A stretch of DNA of 64,000 nucleotides from Caballeronia sp. SBC1 (GTDB taxonomy: Bacteria > Pseudomonadota > Gammaproteobacteria > Burkholderiales > Burkholderiaceae), in NCBI RefSeq assembly GCF_011493005.1, contig NZ_CP049156.1, positions 2,976,001 to 3,040,000 of the forward strand, written 5' to 3'. This document shows positions 63,576 through 64,000 of this stretch, in pieces. Position 1 is the stretch's first letter. Each line of letters begins with the position of its first letter. The notes under the pieces were generated by a model, which saw only the letters and a program-made list of their open reading frames with translations, did no database searches and was not told the origin of the DNA. The position numbers and the translations under genes are program-made.

Positions 63576-63619
63576 AGCTCGCCGTAACATGGCGACTCGC
63601 TCCCGATCCCGAAAGCCTC

Positions 63620-64000
63620 ATGCATCACGAACCTATAGCCGACCTGTTGCCATTGACTGCCTCCGATTCCAACGAGTGGCATGGCAAGCTCGAACTTGGT
63701 TTCACGCATCAACCTCCGGGACGAACGGCGCTCACGCATCGGAAACACATGGGGCCTTTGCGCATGCAACGGCCTCTGTACCCCGAAGGCGATGCCATCT
63801 GCCACGCGGTAATCGTGCATCCGCCGGGCGGCGTGGCGGGCGGCGACCGGCTGGCAATCGACATCGACTTAGCCCAGCAAACGCACGCCGTCATCACCAC
63901 GCCGGGCGCGACCAAGTGGTACAAGGCGAACGGTAAGCTCGCCACGCAGCGCATTAATATCCGCGTCGGCGCGAACGCAAAGCTCGACTGGCTGCCGCAG
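63620..64000 (+). CDS. ureD: UreD urease accessory protein (partial, runs off right edge)
   Basis: The first 127 residues. UreD/UreH motifs [53 protein letters not shown] and [13 protein letters not shown] are clear. UreD joins UreF and UreG to load nickel into urease. The structural urease genes are expected beyond the window. Confidence 0.95.
   Translation, partial: MHHEPIADLLPLTASDSNEWHGKLELGFTHQPPGRTALTHRKHMGPLRMQRPLYPEGDAICHAVIVHPPGGVAGGDRLAIDIDLAQQTHAVITTPGATKWYKANGKLATQRINIRVGANAKLDWLPQ

Overview
The window looks like a GC-rich betaproteobacterium of the Burkholderiaceae (Paraburkholderia, Caballeronia or Burkholderia type). The basis is codon use, the trimeric-porin gene, the amidase and urea-type ABC genes, the urease start at the right edge and the IS content. 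This assignment comes from family recognition only. Most of the first 43 kb is accessory DNA. The ordinary chromosomal backbone is clearest from about 58.7 kb onward.

Layout. (1) 1-990: the 5' end of an IS21-like element with a Cys-rich partner ORF. (2) 820-11000: an AT-richer island of overlapping leftward genes. It carries three tyrosine-recombinase-type proteins, a coiled-coil protein, a small helix-turn-helix protein and a RecD2-like protein whose ATPase motifs have all decayed. One recombinase is split by an IS30-family element and another is cut by the IS21-like element. The right end interrupts a FemAB/GNAT-like chromosomal gene. (3) 11.4-12.9 kb: a GIY-YIG protein, then a decayed BNR-repeat gene fused to a decayed DNA adenine methylase. 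(4) 12.9-32.8 kb: a complete leftward conjugation module. It runs AlpA, a small HTH-like protein, a ParA-like ATPase, TrbM, VirB1-B2-B3-B4-B6-B5-B7-B8-B9-B10-B11, a VirD4 split over two overlapping frames, a TOPRIM primase, an LPD7 protein, a MobC-like protein and a VirD2-like relaxase. (5) 33-42.7 kb: cargo and debris. It holds MntA/HepT and TacA/TacT toxin-antitoxin pairs, LprI-like and other exported proteins, an IS110 element with a structured 5' leader, a J-domain protein, and remnants of a group II intron RT, IstB and ParE.

(6) 42.7-54.1 kb: an amide or ureide uptake and hydrolysis cluster. It has a porin, an AA_synth protein, two amidases, a five-gene branched-chain/urea-type ABC transporter, a duplicated XRE regulator with repeated palindromic operators, and a GntR/FadR regulator. 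The porin and transporter would bring in an amide compound, the amidases would cleave it, and the two regulators probably control the divergent halves. (7) 54.3-57.5 kb: an acyl-CoA dehydrogenase pseudogene, an intact LuxR-type quorum receptor and a luxI gene with its middle deleted. (8) 58.7-64 kb: inorganic pyrophosphatase, an aldehyde dehydrogenase, SDR and MFS catabolic operon, a urtE tail and the start of ureD.

The most unusual content is the recombinase-trio island with a pseudo-helicase. Other points of note are the split VirD4, the ParA-like protein lacking its second P-loop lysine, the intact LuxR beside a gutted LuxI, and a 40-bp perfect palindrome inside the IS30 transposase gene.
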